From SCGC-AAA076-P13 sp964276235 (lineage in GTDB: Bacteria; Pseudomonadota; Gammaproteobacteria; Magnimaribacterales; D2472): DNA of 64,000 bases. This document shows positions 53,296 through 62,763 of the stretch, one piece after another. A program made the position numbers and the translations under genes. The first letter of the stretch is position 1. Every line of letters starts with the position of its first letter. The notes below the pieces were generated by a model. It was not told the origin of the DNA. It did no database searches and saw nothing but the letters and a program-made list of their open reading frames with translations. The stretch covers positions 1 to 64,000 of the forward strand of contig CAXYEK010000004.1 in NCBI GenBank assembly GCA_964276235.1. Direction: 5' to 3'.

Positions 53296-54155
53296 AAAAT
53301 AGATTAACTATTGCAATTCAAAAGAATGGAAGGCTTTCCGATCAAAGCAAAGATTTAATTAAGAAATCAGGTATAAATTTTACTGCTAAGGGAGATAAGT
53401 TGTTGTCCAAATCAAGCAACCTTCCAATAGATATTTTATTTGTAAGAGACGACGACATACCATCACTTGTTTCAAATGGAGATGCCGACTTAGCTATAGT
53501 GGGAGAAAATGTACTTATAGAAAAAACTTTATTTAAAAAAAACTATATAGATAAAATATTTAAGTTAGGTTTTTCAAAATGTCGATTATCTTTTGCTGCC
53601 CCTCAGGCTTCAAAAATGAAAAATGTTAAAAATAAAAAAATAGCTACTTCTTACCCTAATATTGTTAAAAAATATTTACAGGATAAAAATATTAAAGCTT
53701 CTATAATAAATATACATGGATCGGTTGAACTGACACCATACATAGGAATGTCAGACTGTATCTGTGATTTAGTATCGTCAGGTTCAACACTTGAGGCCAA
53801 TAATTTAAAAGAAATAGAAGTGATTCTAGAATCACAAGCAGTTCTAATAAAAAACAAAAACATAAGTGTCAGTAAACAAAAAATTGCTGATAAAGTTATC
53901 AGCAGAATGCAGGGTGTTGTTGATGCAATAGAAAGTAAATATGTAATGTTAAATGCTGATGCATCAAAAGTTAAAGAAATTTGTAAGTTACTTCCAGGCT
54001 CTGAATCACCAACGATAATTCCTCTAGAAAATAATCAAAAAGTAGCGATACATGCCTTATGTCAAGAACCTATTTTTTGGGAAACTATGGAAAAACTTAA
54101 ATCGAATGGAGCTTCCTCTATATTGGTAATGCCTGTCGAAAAGATACTAAATTAA
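53292..54155 (+). CDS. hisG: ATP phosphoribosyltransferase, long form
   Basis: 287 residues, with the C-terminal regulatory ACT-like domain, so no HisZ is needed. AIQKNGRLSDQSKDLI at the N-terminus, LAIVGENVL, and the PRPP motif DCICDLVSSGSTLEAN. First step of histidine synthesis, feedback-inhibited by histidine. Confidence 0.96.
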   Translation: MKNRLTIAIQKNGRLSDQSKDLIKKSGINFTAKGDKLLSKSSNLPIDILFVRDDDIPSLVSNGDADLAIVGENVLIEKTLFKKNYIDKIFKLGFSKCRLSFAAPQASKMKNVKNKKIATSYPNIVKKYLQDKNIKASIINIHGSVELTPYIGMSDCICDLVSSGSTLEANNLKEIEVILESQAVLIKNKNISVSKQKIADKVISRMQGVVDAIESKYVMLNADASKVKEICKLLPGSESPTIIPLENNQKVAIHALCQEPIFWETMEKLKSNGASSILVMPVEKILN

Positions 54156-56030
54156 ATGAAAGAAATAGTTCTCAAGAAAAAACTACCTATCTTAGAATTT
54201 GAAGAATCTAAAATGTCTTCAAAAAATATTGCAACCTTAAAAAAATTTAAATCAATAGTTATAGAAAGTGGCGATGATGGATTGAAAGAAATTTCAAAGA
54301 TTCTTAATGAGAAAGTTATTAATAAATTAAAAGTAACTAAACCTGAATTCAAAAGTGCAGATAAGTTATTAAATGATGATCTTAAGAACGCTATATTAGT
54401 AGCTAGTTCGAATATAAGAAAATATCATGAGAAACAGCTAGATGGGTTATCAATTAAAAATATAGAAACCACAAAAGGAGTTAACTTATGGTCTGAATTC
54501 AAACCTATTGATGTAATTGGCCTATATATTCCTGGTGGAACTGCACCTTTATTTAGTTCTCTTCTCATGCAAGCCATACCAGCTATTATTGCTGGCTGTA
54601 AAAATATTATTATATGCACTCCACCTAATAAAGATGGAAATATAGATCCAACAATTTTATGGGTAGCTAACTTGTTAAATATAAAAAAAGTTTTTAAAGT
54701 TGGTGGCTCTCAAGCTATTTTTGCTATGGCCTATGGAACAAAATCTATACCTAAGTGTCTAAAAATCTTTGGGCCAGGAAATCAATATGTTACTGAAGCA
54801 AAAATTATGGTTAACAAAGATGTATCAATTGATATGCCAGCCGGACCAAGTGAAGTTTATGTTGTCTCAGACGATATATCTAAAATTGATATAATTGCGT
54901 CAGACTTATTATCTCAACTCGAACATAGCATCGATGCTAAAGCCGTTCTAATTTCTAAGAATAATACTCTTATCAAGAATATTTCAGATGAAATTAATCT
55001 TCAAAGTAAATTGTTAACAAGACAAGATATTTTAAAACAAAGTCTTAATAATATTTATTTAGTCAATGCAAAAAATGATCAATTGATAATAGATTTTATA
55101 AATAATAATGCGCCTGAACACTTAATTCTTTTAGATGATGACTTTTCAAAAATTATTCCTCATATCAATAATGCTGGATCTGTTTTTTGTGGGAAATACT
55201 CACCAGAATCATTTGGTGACTATGCTTCAGGATCAAATCATACGTTACCTACAGCAGGAGCAGCAAAAACCTATTCTGGGCTATCAGTTAAGGATTTTGG
55301 TAAAATTATTACATTCCAAACAGCTACATCAGAGGGATTTATAAATTTAGCACAGACTGTAAAAACTTTAGCTGATGCAGAAACTCTTGATGCTCACACT
55401 AAGGCAGTAAGTGTTCGAGAGAAATATGCTTTACAAGATATATCTCAATTATCTAGAACATCATTTATTAAAAGAACTACAAATGAAACAGATATATTTA
55501 TTAATTTAAATATTGATGGATCTGGTAACTACAATATCGATACTGGGCTTAAGTACTTTGATCATATGCTTGAGCAATTTGCAAAGCATGGTAGCTTTGA
55601 CCTTACCATCAATTGCATTGGTGATTTAGAAATTGATGAACATCATACAATTGAAGATGTTGCAATTGCTCTTGGTGATGCATTTAAAGCCGCACTTGGT
55701 GAGAGAAATAAGATTGAAAGATACTCTTCAAGCGAATCGTTAGTTATGGATGAAACTATATCCAAAGTAAGTATTGATATGTCGTCAAGAAATCTTCTTA
55801 AAATGAAAACGTCAAAATTAAGAGAATATGTGGGTGATTTTCCTACAGAAATGTTTGAGCATTTTTTTATATCATTTGTAAATACCCTTAGCTTTACATG
55901 CCATATTGAAACAAAGGGATCTAATAGTCATCATATTGTAGAGGCGACCTTTAAAAGCTTTACAAGAGCCCTTAGTGCTGCTTTACAAAAAAATAATGCT
56001 TATGTTGCATCCACTAAAGGAATTCTATGA
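54156..56030 (+). CDS. hisD-hisB: Fusion of histidinol dehydrogenase and imidazoleglycerol-phosphate dehydratase
   Basis: 624 residues in one frame. Residues about 1-424 are HisD: PGGTAPL, GPGNQYVTEAK, zinc/catalytic H257 (LEHSID), APEHLIL (H322) and SNHTLPT (H362). Residues about 434-624 are HisB dehydratase: RTTNETDI, FDHMLEQFAKHG, DEHHTIEDVAIALG, VMDETIS and HHIVEATFKSF. The linker is under 12 residues. The usual hisC between the two genes is missing, and the phosphatase domain of enteric HisB is absent. It starts right after hisG and overlaps hisH by ATGA. Confidence 0.9.
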   Translation: MKEIVLKKKLPILEFEESKMSSKNIATLKKFKSIVIESGDDGLKEISKILNEKVINKLKVTKPEFKSADKLLNDDLKNAILVASSNIRKYHEKQLDGLSIKNIETTKGVNLWSEFKPIDVIGLYIPGGTAPLFSSLLMQAIPAIIAGCKNIIICTPPNKDGNIDPTILWVANLLNIKKVFKVGGSQAIFAMAYGTKSIPKCLKIFGPGNQYVTEAKIMVNKDVSIDMPAGPSEVYVVSDDISKIDIIASDLLSQLEHSIDAKAVLISKNNTLIKNISDEINLQSKLLTRQDILKQSLNNIYLVNAKNDQLIIDFINNNAPEHLILLDDDFSKIIPHINNAGSVFCGKYSPESFGDYASGSNHTLPTAGAAKTYSGLSVKDFGKIITFQTATSEGFINLAQTVKTLADAETLDAHTKAVSVREKYALQDISQLSRTSFIKRTTNETDIFINLNIDGSGNYNIDTGLKYFDHMLEQFAKHGSFDLTINCIGDLEIDEHHTIEDVAIALGDAFKAALGERNKIERYSSSESLVMDETISKVSIDMSSRNLLKMKTSKLREYVGDFPTEMFEHFFISFVNTLSFTCHIETKGSNSHHIVEATFKSFTRALSAALQKNNAYVASTKGIL

Positions 56031-56603
56031 AAATTGGAATTATAGATTGTGGTGGAGCTAATCTGAATTCTATTTATTACTCTTTTAAAAGAATTGGTAT
56101 TAACCCTTCAATATCAAGCTCCTTATCAGAATTAGCTGCAATGGATGCATATGTTCTGCCTGGTGTTGGGTCGGCAGGTATTGTGATGAAAACATTAAAA
56201 GAAAAAAACTTAATTAAGTTAATTAAAGAAACTAATAAGCCAACACTTGGTATATGTATTGGAATGCAGATACTCTTTGATTACTCTGAAGAAGATGATA
56301 CTAATTGCTTGGGCTTAATCAGTGGTGTTGTTAAAAAATTTAAGCCAAGCACAGATATTAAAGTTCCACAGATGGGCTGGAATAAGGTTAAGTCAGATAT
56401 GGAGAGTAATCTTGATGGATATTACTATTTTGCTAACAGCTTTTATACAGATAGTAACGAATATGCTCATTGGTTATAGCTATTATGGAAAAAAATTTAC
56501 TTCAATCGTAAGAAAAAATAATTTTATAGGTTGTCAATTTCATCCTGAGAAATCATCTGATGTTGGTGAAAAGTTCATTAAAAATTTTATTAGTTTGATA
56601 TGA
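56027..56603 (+). pseudogene. hisH: Imidazole glycerol phosphate synthase glutaminase subunit, frameshifted
   Basis: Frame 1 runs 56027-56479 (GGANLNSIYYS, PGVGSAG, catalytic Cys in TLGICIGMQ) and stops at a TAG. The rest, with catalytic His and Glu in QFHPEKS, reads in the next frame to the stop at 56603. Removing one T of the TT at 56474-56475 restores a single 191-residue protein of normal HisH length. The ATGA overlaps with hisDB and hisA are both kept. It could be a sequencing error, a real recent mutation, or a programmed +1 shift at TTA-TAG-C; the first is most likely because the other his genes are intact. Confidence 0.85.
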
Positions 56604-57319
56604 AAATAATTCCTGCTATAGATCTACTTGATGGTAAGTGTGTTCGATTACTTAAAGGTAACTATTCTAATGTATCAGAATATAACAACAGCCCTACTGA
56701 ACAAGTATATAAATTTAGAGATGCTGGTTTTAAATATATTCATATAGTAGATTTAAATGCTGCAAAGTCTGGTGGAGATGAAAATCTTAATTTAATTAAA
56801 CAAATTGCAAATATTAATGAAATTAAAGTTCAGGTTGGTGGCGGGATAAGGAATATTAACAAAGTAGAAAAATTATTTACTTATGGGGTTGATAGAATTA
56901 TTGTTGGGACTGCCGCGATTACTGATAAAGTTTTTAAAAATGAGCTTAGAGCAAACTTCCCATTAAGGAAAATAATATATGGTTTAGATTTTAATATTAT
57001 TAATCATAAACCTCTTTTATCTGTTAACGGTTGGACAGAAAATACTAATATAAATTTATTTGATTACATTGATGAGAATCATTGGATTGAGAATATATTG
57101 GCTACTGACATTTCTTTAGATGGAACACTTCAAGGACCTAATACAAGTATTTATAAGCAAATCTTAAAAAATAAAAGACTTAACTTGATTGCTTCTGGGG
57201 GTATTGGCTCTATTGAAGACATCAATAAACTAAAATTAATAAATTGTCATGAATGTGTAGTTGGAAAGGCAATTTATGAAAATAAAATATCTTTAGAGGA
57301 TCTTAAAATTGCTAACTAA
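56600..57319 (+). CDS. hisA: ProFAR isomerase HisA
   Basis: 239 residues, TIM barrel. PAIDLLDGKCVRLLKGN with the catalytic Asp, VQVGGGIRN, and the second half ATDISLDGTLQGPN with the phosphate-binding ASGGIGSIED. Fourth step of histidine synthesis. Overlaps hisH and hisF. Confidence 0.96.
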   Translation: MKIIPAIDLLDGKCVRLLKGNYSNVSEYNNSPTEQVYKFRDAGFKYIHIVDLNAAKSGGDENLNLIKQIANINEIKVQVGGGIRNINKVEKLFTYGVDRIIVGTAAITDKVFKNELRANFPLRKIIYGLDFNIINHKPLLSVNGWTENTNINLFDYIDENHWIENILATDISLDGTLQGPNTSIYKQILKNKRLNLIASGGIGSIEDINKLKLINCHECVVGKAIYENKISLEDLKIAN

Positions 57320-58076
57320 AAGGATTATTCCATGTCTAGATGTAAAAAATAATGCAGTTGTTAAAGGTATTAAATTTAAAGGTCATGAAGTTGTAGGATC
57401 AATATTAGATCTAGCGATCAGGTATAACAATGAAGGTGCTGATGAATTAGTTTTTTATGATATTGGTGCAAGTACATATGATGGTATTGTTTCTAAAGAA
57501 TGGGTTAAGTCTATTGCTGAAGTTATTAATATTCCCTTCTGTGTTGCTGGAGGTATTAAAAGTATAAGTGATGCAAAAGATATATTAAATTCTGGTGCTG
57601 ATAAAGTATCAATAAATAGTCCTGCTTTAAAAAGACCTAATTTGATAAGAGAGCTCGCAGATGAGTTTGGAAGTCAATGTGTTGTGGTTGGTATAGATTC
57701 AAAGTCTGTTGATAATAAATTTATTGTTTTTTCTCATACTGGTGATGAAAAAACAATAACTAATACTAATTTAGAAACAATGGATTGGATAGATACTATT
57801 CAAGAATTAGGTGCAGGTGAAATTGTATTAAATTGCATGAATCAAGATGGAGTTAAAAATGGCTATGATATTAATCAAATAAACTTAATGCTTCGTAACT
57901 GTGATGTTCCCCTAATTGCTTCTGGCGGAGCAGGCAATAAATTGCACTTTAAAGATGTTTTAAGTAAAACAGAATCTAGCGGAGCTTTAGCTGCAAGTGT
58001 ATTTCATAAAAATTTAATAAACATTAACGAGTTAAAAGGTTATTTAAAAAATGAATCAATCAAGGTTAGGTATTAA
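57309..58076 (+). CDS. hisF: Imidazole glycerol phosphate synthase cyclase subunit
   Basis: 255 residues, TIM barrel. RIIPCLDVKNNAVVKGIKF with the catalytic Asp, CVAGGIKS, KVSINSPAL, and LNCMNQDGVKNGYD, ASGGAGN at the C-terminal phosphate site. Partner of HisH, from which ammonia must come; with hisH broken it could only use free ammonia. Confidence 0.97.
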   Translation: MLTKRIIPCLDVKNNAVVKGIKFKGHEVVGSILDLAIRYNNEGADELVFYDIGASTYDGIVSKEWVKSIAEVINIPFCVAGGIKSISDAKDILNSGADKVSINSPALKRPNLIRELADEFGSQCVVVGIDSKSVDNKFIVFSHTGDEKTITNTNLETMDWIDTIQELGAGEIVLNCMNQDGVKNGYDINQINLMLRNCDVPLIASGGAGNKLHFKDVLSKTESSGALAASVFHKNLININELKGYLKNESIKVRY

Positions 58077-58078
58077 AT

Positions 58079-58681
58079 ATGGATATAAATAAAATTAAAT
58101 GGAACGACAAAGGTCTTATACCTGCTGTTGTTCAAGATGCATCATCATTTAATGTTCTAATGCTTGGATATATGAATAATGAATCACTTAGAATAACTCT
58201 AAATACTGATGAGGTTACTTTTTATAGCAGGTCCAAGCAAAGGCTATGGACCAAAGGAGAAACGTCCGGCAACAAGCTAATAGTAAAATCTATAGAATTA
58301 GATTGTGATTACGACACTCTATTAGTTAAGGCTAAACCATTAGGGCCTACATGCCATAAAGATAATTATTCTTGTTTTGAATCTGAATCTAAAAACCCAA
58401 TTGAAATAATTAATATTTTAGAAGGCTTGGTTGACAACAGAAAAATAGAAAATCATGAGGGTTCTTATATAAATTCATTGTTGCAAAAAGGAGTAAAAGA
58501 AATATCAAAAAAAGTAACTGAGGAAGCTGGAGAGACTGCAATATCCGCAGTTACCAATGATGGTCGATTGATAGATGAATCAGCAGATTTATTATTTCAT
58601 TTGATAGTACTTCTTAAGTCTCAAGAATTATCAATAAAAGATGTAATGATTGAACTAAGCAAAAGGAATGCTAATCAATAG
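58079..58681 (+). CDS. hisIE: Phosphoribosyl-AMP cyclohydrolase / phosphoribosyl-ATP pyrophosphatase
   Basis: 200 residues. HisI domain (1-110): GYMNNESL, TFYSRSKQRLWTKGETSGN, zinc-site LDCDYDTLLV and GPTCHKDNYSCF. HisE domain (about 115-200): SYINSLLQKGVKEISKKVTEEAGETAISA and LLFHLIVLL. Last his gene, ending 11 bases inside the convergent GH16 gene. Confidence 0.96.
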   Translation: MDINKIKWNDKGLIPAVVQDASSFNVLMLGYMNNESLRITLNTDEVTFYSRSKQRLWTKGETSGNKLIVKSIELDCDYDTLLVKAKPLGPTCHKDNYSCFESESKNPIEIINILEGLVDNRKIENHEGSYINSLLQKGVKEISKKVTEEAGETAISAVTNDGRLIDESADLLFHLIVLLKSQELSIKDVMIELSKRNANQ

Positions 58682-59993
58682 ATTTGATTTCAATGAAATC
58701 AATAAGCATTCTTCCTTTATCCTTGTCATCTAGGTTAGAGCATTCTTGGTTTTGACAATATTTAGATCTATCTGGTGTTCCACCGCTAGTTCCTCCAGTT
58801 GCTACATTGACTAATAGATAAAAATCTTCATTAAATGGCCAATAATAATTATTAAAAGCTGTTTCATTACTTTTAACTAAAGAAAAATAAGGCTCCGTTT
58901 GTGTATCTAAAAAATATTCTATTTTATCAGTCTCCCATCTCATAGTTATTGAATGAAATTTATCATAAAAATCCACATCAGCAGGAACTGATTCAATTTT
59001 ATAAATATAATTAGCATTATCTGATGATCCAAAATGAACAGTTGATTGCGTTTCATATGCTTGATGATTTTGCATATGCTCGACTAGATCATTTTCACCA
59101 TCATTTGGCCATGTTTTTTGACCCTCAATAAAACCTTGTGGAAGCATCCAGAACGCTGGCCAATGGCCTGATCCTTCTGGGTGCCTAAAACATACTGTAA
59201 CTTCTGTGCCAGGAGAAATTATTTTTTTGCTAGAAGTCATAATCCTTGCAGAAGTATAATCCCATGTATAAGAGCAACTTCCATTTGAACAATAAGGGTC
59301 ATTAAAGGGATCGGAATCATTGAATATAGGTTGTATTTTTAAGAAGCCATCTTCAATAAAGGCATTTTCAGTGGTATTTTTTGTTGAGTCACAATTTTTT
59401 GAATACCCATCCCTGCAACTCGTATAATATTGAGCTTCTCCATTCCCCCAACCCTGAACAAAATCAGAGTCCCCATTTGGACATCCAGGAGTTATACAAA
59501 ATCCGTTAGATTCTTGATAGGTAAAAATATTGTCATCCAAAATATCTGAAGAAAAATCTTCAATCCAATATGAGGATGAGTTATTTTCAGGAACTACACA
59601 ATATGATGACTTATCTTCACTGTATATATCTGTTGATACATCATTTGATTCTGAGACTTCTACAGTTACTGTTTTTGAAACAGTATTTTGTGGATCTTCA
59701 CCTCTGCAAGTTAATACAAAGCTAAAGGTTTTTACTTCAGATAAAATTAATGTCTGGGTTCCTGATTGAGATTTAATTCCATTCCAGTCACCACTCCCAC
59801 TGCAACTAATTGTATTAGAAGTGTTCCATGATAATTCAACTGAATTACCAACTGTAGTTGAGGATAGAGAGGTTGAAAAATTATTAATAATAGGATTAAT
59901 TGAAATAGTATCACTAGATTCAGAAGATCCACCACCCCCACCACAAGATGATATAAAAAATAAAACAGCGATAATAACAATTGACTTGTTCAT
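58671..59993 (-). CDS. GH16-family lipoprotein, laminarinase-like
   Basis: 440 residues. Lipoprotein signal: ISSC with C17, then a GGGGG linker. An Ig-like/PKD-like domain (about 30-115) precedes the catalytic domain (about 140-440). The GH16 active site is E300-x-D302-x-x-E305 (GENDLVE), with GHWPAFWML before and STVHFG after it. This cleaves beta-1,3-glucans such as laminarin, a main algal storage glucan, at the cell surface. Many cysteines in the central part suggest disulfides. A lipoprotein outer-membrane position is inferred. Confidence 0.87.
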   Translation of the reverse strand: MNKSIVIIAVLFFISSCGGGGGSSESSDTISINPIINNFSTSLSSTTVGNSVELSWNTSNTISCSGSGDWNGIKSQSGTQTLILSEVKTFSFVLTCRGEDPQNTVSKTVTVEVSESNDVSTDIYSEDKSSYCVVPENNSSSYWIEDFSSDILDDNIFTYQESNGFCITPGCPNGDSDFVQGWGNGEAQYYTSCRDGYSKNCDSTKNTTENAFIEDGFLKIQPIFNDSDPFNDPYCSNGSCSYTWDYTSARIMTSSKKIISPGTEVTVCFRHPEGSGHWPAFWMLPQGFIEGQKTWPNDGENDLVEHMQNHQAYETQSTVHFGSSDNANYIYKIESVPADVDFYDKFHSITMRWETDKIEYFLDTQTEPYFSLVKSNETAFNNYYWPFNEDFYLLVNVATGGTSGGTPDRSKYCQNQECSNLDDKDKGRMLIDFIEIKSID

Positions 59994-60014
59994 ATACTTA
60001 TTTAAAAAAACTTT

Positions 60015-61724
60015 TTAAGAATTATTATTTTGTATAAATTCGTTTGTTAAGTCTTTCATTTCATCTCTTAAAAGAAAGAGTGCTATTAAGTTTGGTATAG
60101 AAACTAAAGCAACAACTACATAAGCTATATTCCAAACTATTGATGTATCGATAACAGCTGCTGATATGAAACATAGAACATAAAAATTACGATACCAAAA
60201 CACCCCTCTCTCTCCAAAAATATATGCCGTAGATCTATCTCCGTAATAACACCATGTAATTGCAGTTGAAAATGCAAACAATAATAAAGCTATTGCAACT
60301 AGCTTGCCGCCATAGTCACCAAGTATTCCATTTGAGAAAGCTTTAGCTGTTAATTCAGCTGAACTAACTAATGACTTGCCTTCGAATGATACTGAATCAT
60401 TTTTCAGTATTTGAGTCTCGTCAACGTATGACGCAGAATTAACTTTTCCATTTACTATTTCTAACAATCCATTAAATAAATCTTTATTTGAACCTTTGAT
60501 GCTAATATTTTCAGCTATAGATCTTAAGTGAATAACGGTAATATCATTACTTAATATTTTCCCATTTTTGACTTCTAAAGATCCATTGAACTCTTTAACC
60601 TTAGAATCAATGTTTTGAACATATTTAGTTAACTCAGTAATATCATCTGGATAGACAAAACTTTTATCTTCTTTTGTTTCATCACTGTATGTACCATCTA
60701 AAATAATCATATCTGTTTTAGAAAAGTTGGTATCGAACTTTTCAGTCCAAACGCCACTAGATAAAATAACTAAAGCTGTAACAGTACATACAACAATGGT
60801 ATCTATAAATGGTTCTAAAATTGAAACAACTCCTTGATCAATTGATTTATTTTTTGATGATGCGTGAGCTATAGGAGATGATCCTTGACCAGCTTCGTTT
60901 GAATATAAGCCTCTTGCTACACCGTACTTTAAACTCATTGCAAAACTAGCACCCAAAAACCCACCCATAGCAGCAGAGCCAGTAAAAACCTGACCAAATA
61001 TAGCATTAAAAGAAGGAATAATATTTTGATAATTTTCTACAAGAATAATTAAAGCTCCACCAAAATATACCAATCCCATTATAGGAATAATCTTACTTGT
61101 AACAGATGCAATTCTCTTTATGCCACCAATTATTATGATCCATAATAAAATTCCAAGAAATAAACCTGTGAATAGTTTTGGTACAGAAAATTCTGTATTC
61201 ATTACTAAAGCTATATTATTTATTTGTGGCATATTCCCAGAACCGATAGCTGTAATCATCATTAAAAAAGCAAAAAGAATACCAGCCCATCTCATATTTA
61301 GAGCATGCTCTATGTAATACATAGGGCCTCCAGATATTGAGCCATCTTCGAGATTGGTTCGATATTTGTGACCTAATGTAACTTCAACAAATTTTGTTGT
61401 CATTCCGAATATTGCAGTAATCCACATCCAGAAAATAGCAGCTGGACCACCAGTCCAGATAGCTAAAGCAACACCACCAATATTTCCAGTGCCGATAGCA
61501 CCTGACATTGCAGTTGTTAAAGCCTCAAAACCGGTTGTTTCTCCTTCCCCATCAGATTTTTTATTACCAGATACAAGTTTCCATGCTTTACCAAAAAATC
61601 TAAACTGTGGAAATCCTAGATAAATAGTAAAAAATATACCAGTACCTATTAGTAATGCTGGGAACCACCATGATCCACTTAAATTGCTATCTAATAATAG
61701 TAAGAAGTTATTAAATTGTTCCAT
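60015..61724 (-). CDS. Sodium:alanine/glycine symporter (AGCS family) with a large insertion
   Basis: 569 residues; typical AGCS carriers are about 450-480. AGCS motifs are intact: AMSGAIGTGNIGGVA near 72-86, GGPMYYIE, ARGLYSNEAGQGSSPIAHA near 270-288, and FSTAITWCYYG near 486. About 120 extra residues (about 330-450) lie between the VILSSGVWT helix and the following helix; they contain two similar G-[SL]-LE-x-x-NGK segments and probably form an extracytoplasmic domain. It follows the glutaredoxin gene by 3 bases and carries an AAGGA ribosome site. Confidence 0.87.
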   Translation of the reverse strand: MEQFNNFLLLLDSNLSGSWWFPALLIGTGIFFTIYLGFPQFRFFGKAWKLVSGNKKSDGEGETTGFEALTTAMSGAIGTGNIGGVALAIWTGGPAAIFWMWITAIFGMTTKFVEVTLGHKYRTNLEDGSISGGPMYYIEHALNMRWAGILFAFLMMITAIGSGNMPQINNIALVMNTEFSVPKLFTGLFLGILLWIIIIGGIKRIASVTSKIIPIMGLVYFGGALIILVENYQNIIPSFNAIFGQVFTGSAAMGGFLGASFAMSLKYGVARGLYSNEAGQGSSPIAHASSKNKSIDQGVVSILEPFIDTIVVCTVTALVILSSGVWTEKFDTNFSKTDMIILDGTYSDETKEDKSFVYPDDITELTKYVQNIDSKVKEFNGSLEVKNGKILSNDITVIHLRSIAENISIKGSNKDLFNGLLEIVNGKVNSASYVDETQILKNDSVSFEGKSLVSSAELTAKAFSNGILGDYGGKLVAIALLLFAFSTAITWCYYGDRSTAYIFGERGVFWYRNFYVLCFISAAVIDTSIVWNIAYVVVALVSIPNLIALFLLRDEMKDLTNEFIQNNNS

Positions 61725-61727
61725 AAT

Positions 61728-61955
61728 TTATTCCTTGTTAGTTGACCATTCTTCTAATTCTGTATAACCACCAATACTATCACCATTAATCTTTATTTGT
61801 GGAAACGTTCTAGCTGTTGGAAATAAATCAAAAAAACCTTCACGAGTAAAATCTTCATCAAGTTGTTTGTATTTATATTCATAACCTTCACGTTCACATA
61901 ACGCCTTCGCTTTATCACAATAGGGACAAAATGTTTTTCCGTATATTTCAATCAT
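61728..61955 (-). CDS. Glutaredoxin
   Basis: 75 residues with the dithiol motif CPYC at 11-14 in GKTFCPYCDKAKAL, the cis-Pro in ARTFPQIKING and the GGYTEL end motif. It reduces disulfides or mixed glutathione disulfides. Next to the AGCS gene (3-base gap). Confidence 0.93.
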   Translation of the reverse strand: MIEIYGKTFCPYCDKAKALCEREGYEYKYKQLDEDFTREGFFDLFPTARTFPQIKINGDSIGGYTELEEWSTNKE

Positions 61956-61982
61956 GTTAATATTTAATAATTAGTAATCAAT

Positions 61983-61988
61983 TATAGT
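61983..61988 (+). promoter_or_regulatory. -10 element for the SDR gene, possibly leaderless
   Basis: TATAGT followed by 7 bases and the ATG at 61996. No clear -35. Confidence 0.35.
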
Positions 61989-61995
61989 CATAAAA

Positions 61996-62763
61996 ATGTC
62001 ATTATTTAACCTTAAAGATAAATCAATTTTAATAACAGGATCATCGAGAGGGATAGGTAAATCTATTGCTCGACACTCTGCCTTGATGGGAGCGAATGTA
62101 ATCATATCTTCTCGCAAAATAGATGCATGTAAATCTGCAGCTAAGGAAATAAATGATGAGGTCGGTAAAGAAGTTGCATTTCCAATTACATGTAATATTG
62201 GAGATGAAAATCAACTCAAAAGCCTTGTAGATGAAACTATAAATTTACTCGGTAAGATTGATACTCTTGTATGCAATGCAGCAACAAACACGTATATGGG
62301 TTCAATGCTTGATATGTCTAACGAACAATTTGATAAAGTGATTCATAACAATATAAGATCTAATCAAATTTTATGTAACTTATGTTTGCCGCATATGATT
62401 GAAAAAGAAGATGGTTCTATTATTATTGTCTCAAGTATTGCAGCTATCAAAGGGAGTCCAATCCTAGGGGCGTATAATATAAGTAAAGCTGCAGATGTGA
62501 TGATTGTTAAAAACATTGCTACTGAATTTGGCCATAAAAATATTAGAGCTAACTCAATTGCTCCAGGGCTTATTAAGACAGATTTTGCAAAAGCCTTATG
62601 GGAGAATCCTGAAATACTTAAATCAGTTCTAGGCACTACTCCTATGAAAAGAATAGGTGAGCCTCATGAAATTGCAGGAGTAGCTGTAATGCTAGCCTCT
62701 GATGCTGGGAATTATATTAATGGTCAAACTATTGTAGTTGATGGCGGGACTACAATTGCTTGA
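61996..62763 (+). CDS. Short-chain dehydrogenase/reductase
   Basis: 255 residues, classical SDR. NAD(P) motif GSSRGIGKS, NAAT in VCNAATN, the catalytic Ser in IVSSIAA and Y-x-x-x-K in YNISKAAD, and the C-terminal VDGGTTIA. Oxidises or reduces a secondary alcohol or ketone. The arginine and lysine around the cofactor pocket (SSRKIDAC) favour NADPH. No neighbour indicates the substrate; it converges on holB with a 14-base overlap. Confidence 0.87.
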   Translation: MSLFNLKDKSILITGSSRGIGKSIARHSALMGANVIISSRKIDACKSAAKEINDEVGKEVAFPITCNIGDENQLKSLVDETINLLGKIDTLVCNAATNTYMGSMLDMSNEQFDKVIHNNIRSNQILCNLCLPHMIEKEDGSIIIVSSIAAIKGSPILGAYNISKAADVMIVKNIATEFGHKNIRANSIAPGLIKTDFAKALWENPEILKSVLGTTPMKRIGEPHEIAGVAVMLASDAGNYINGQTIVVDGGTTIA

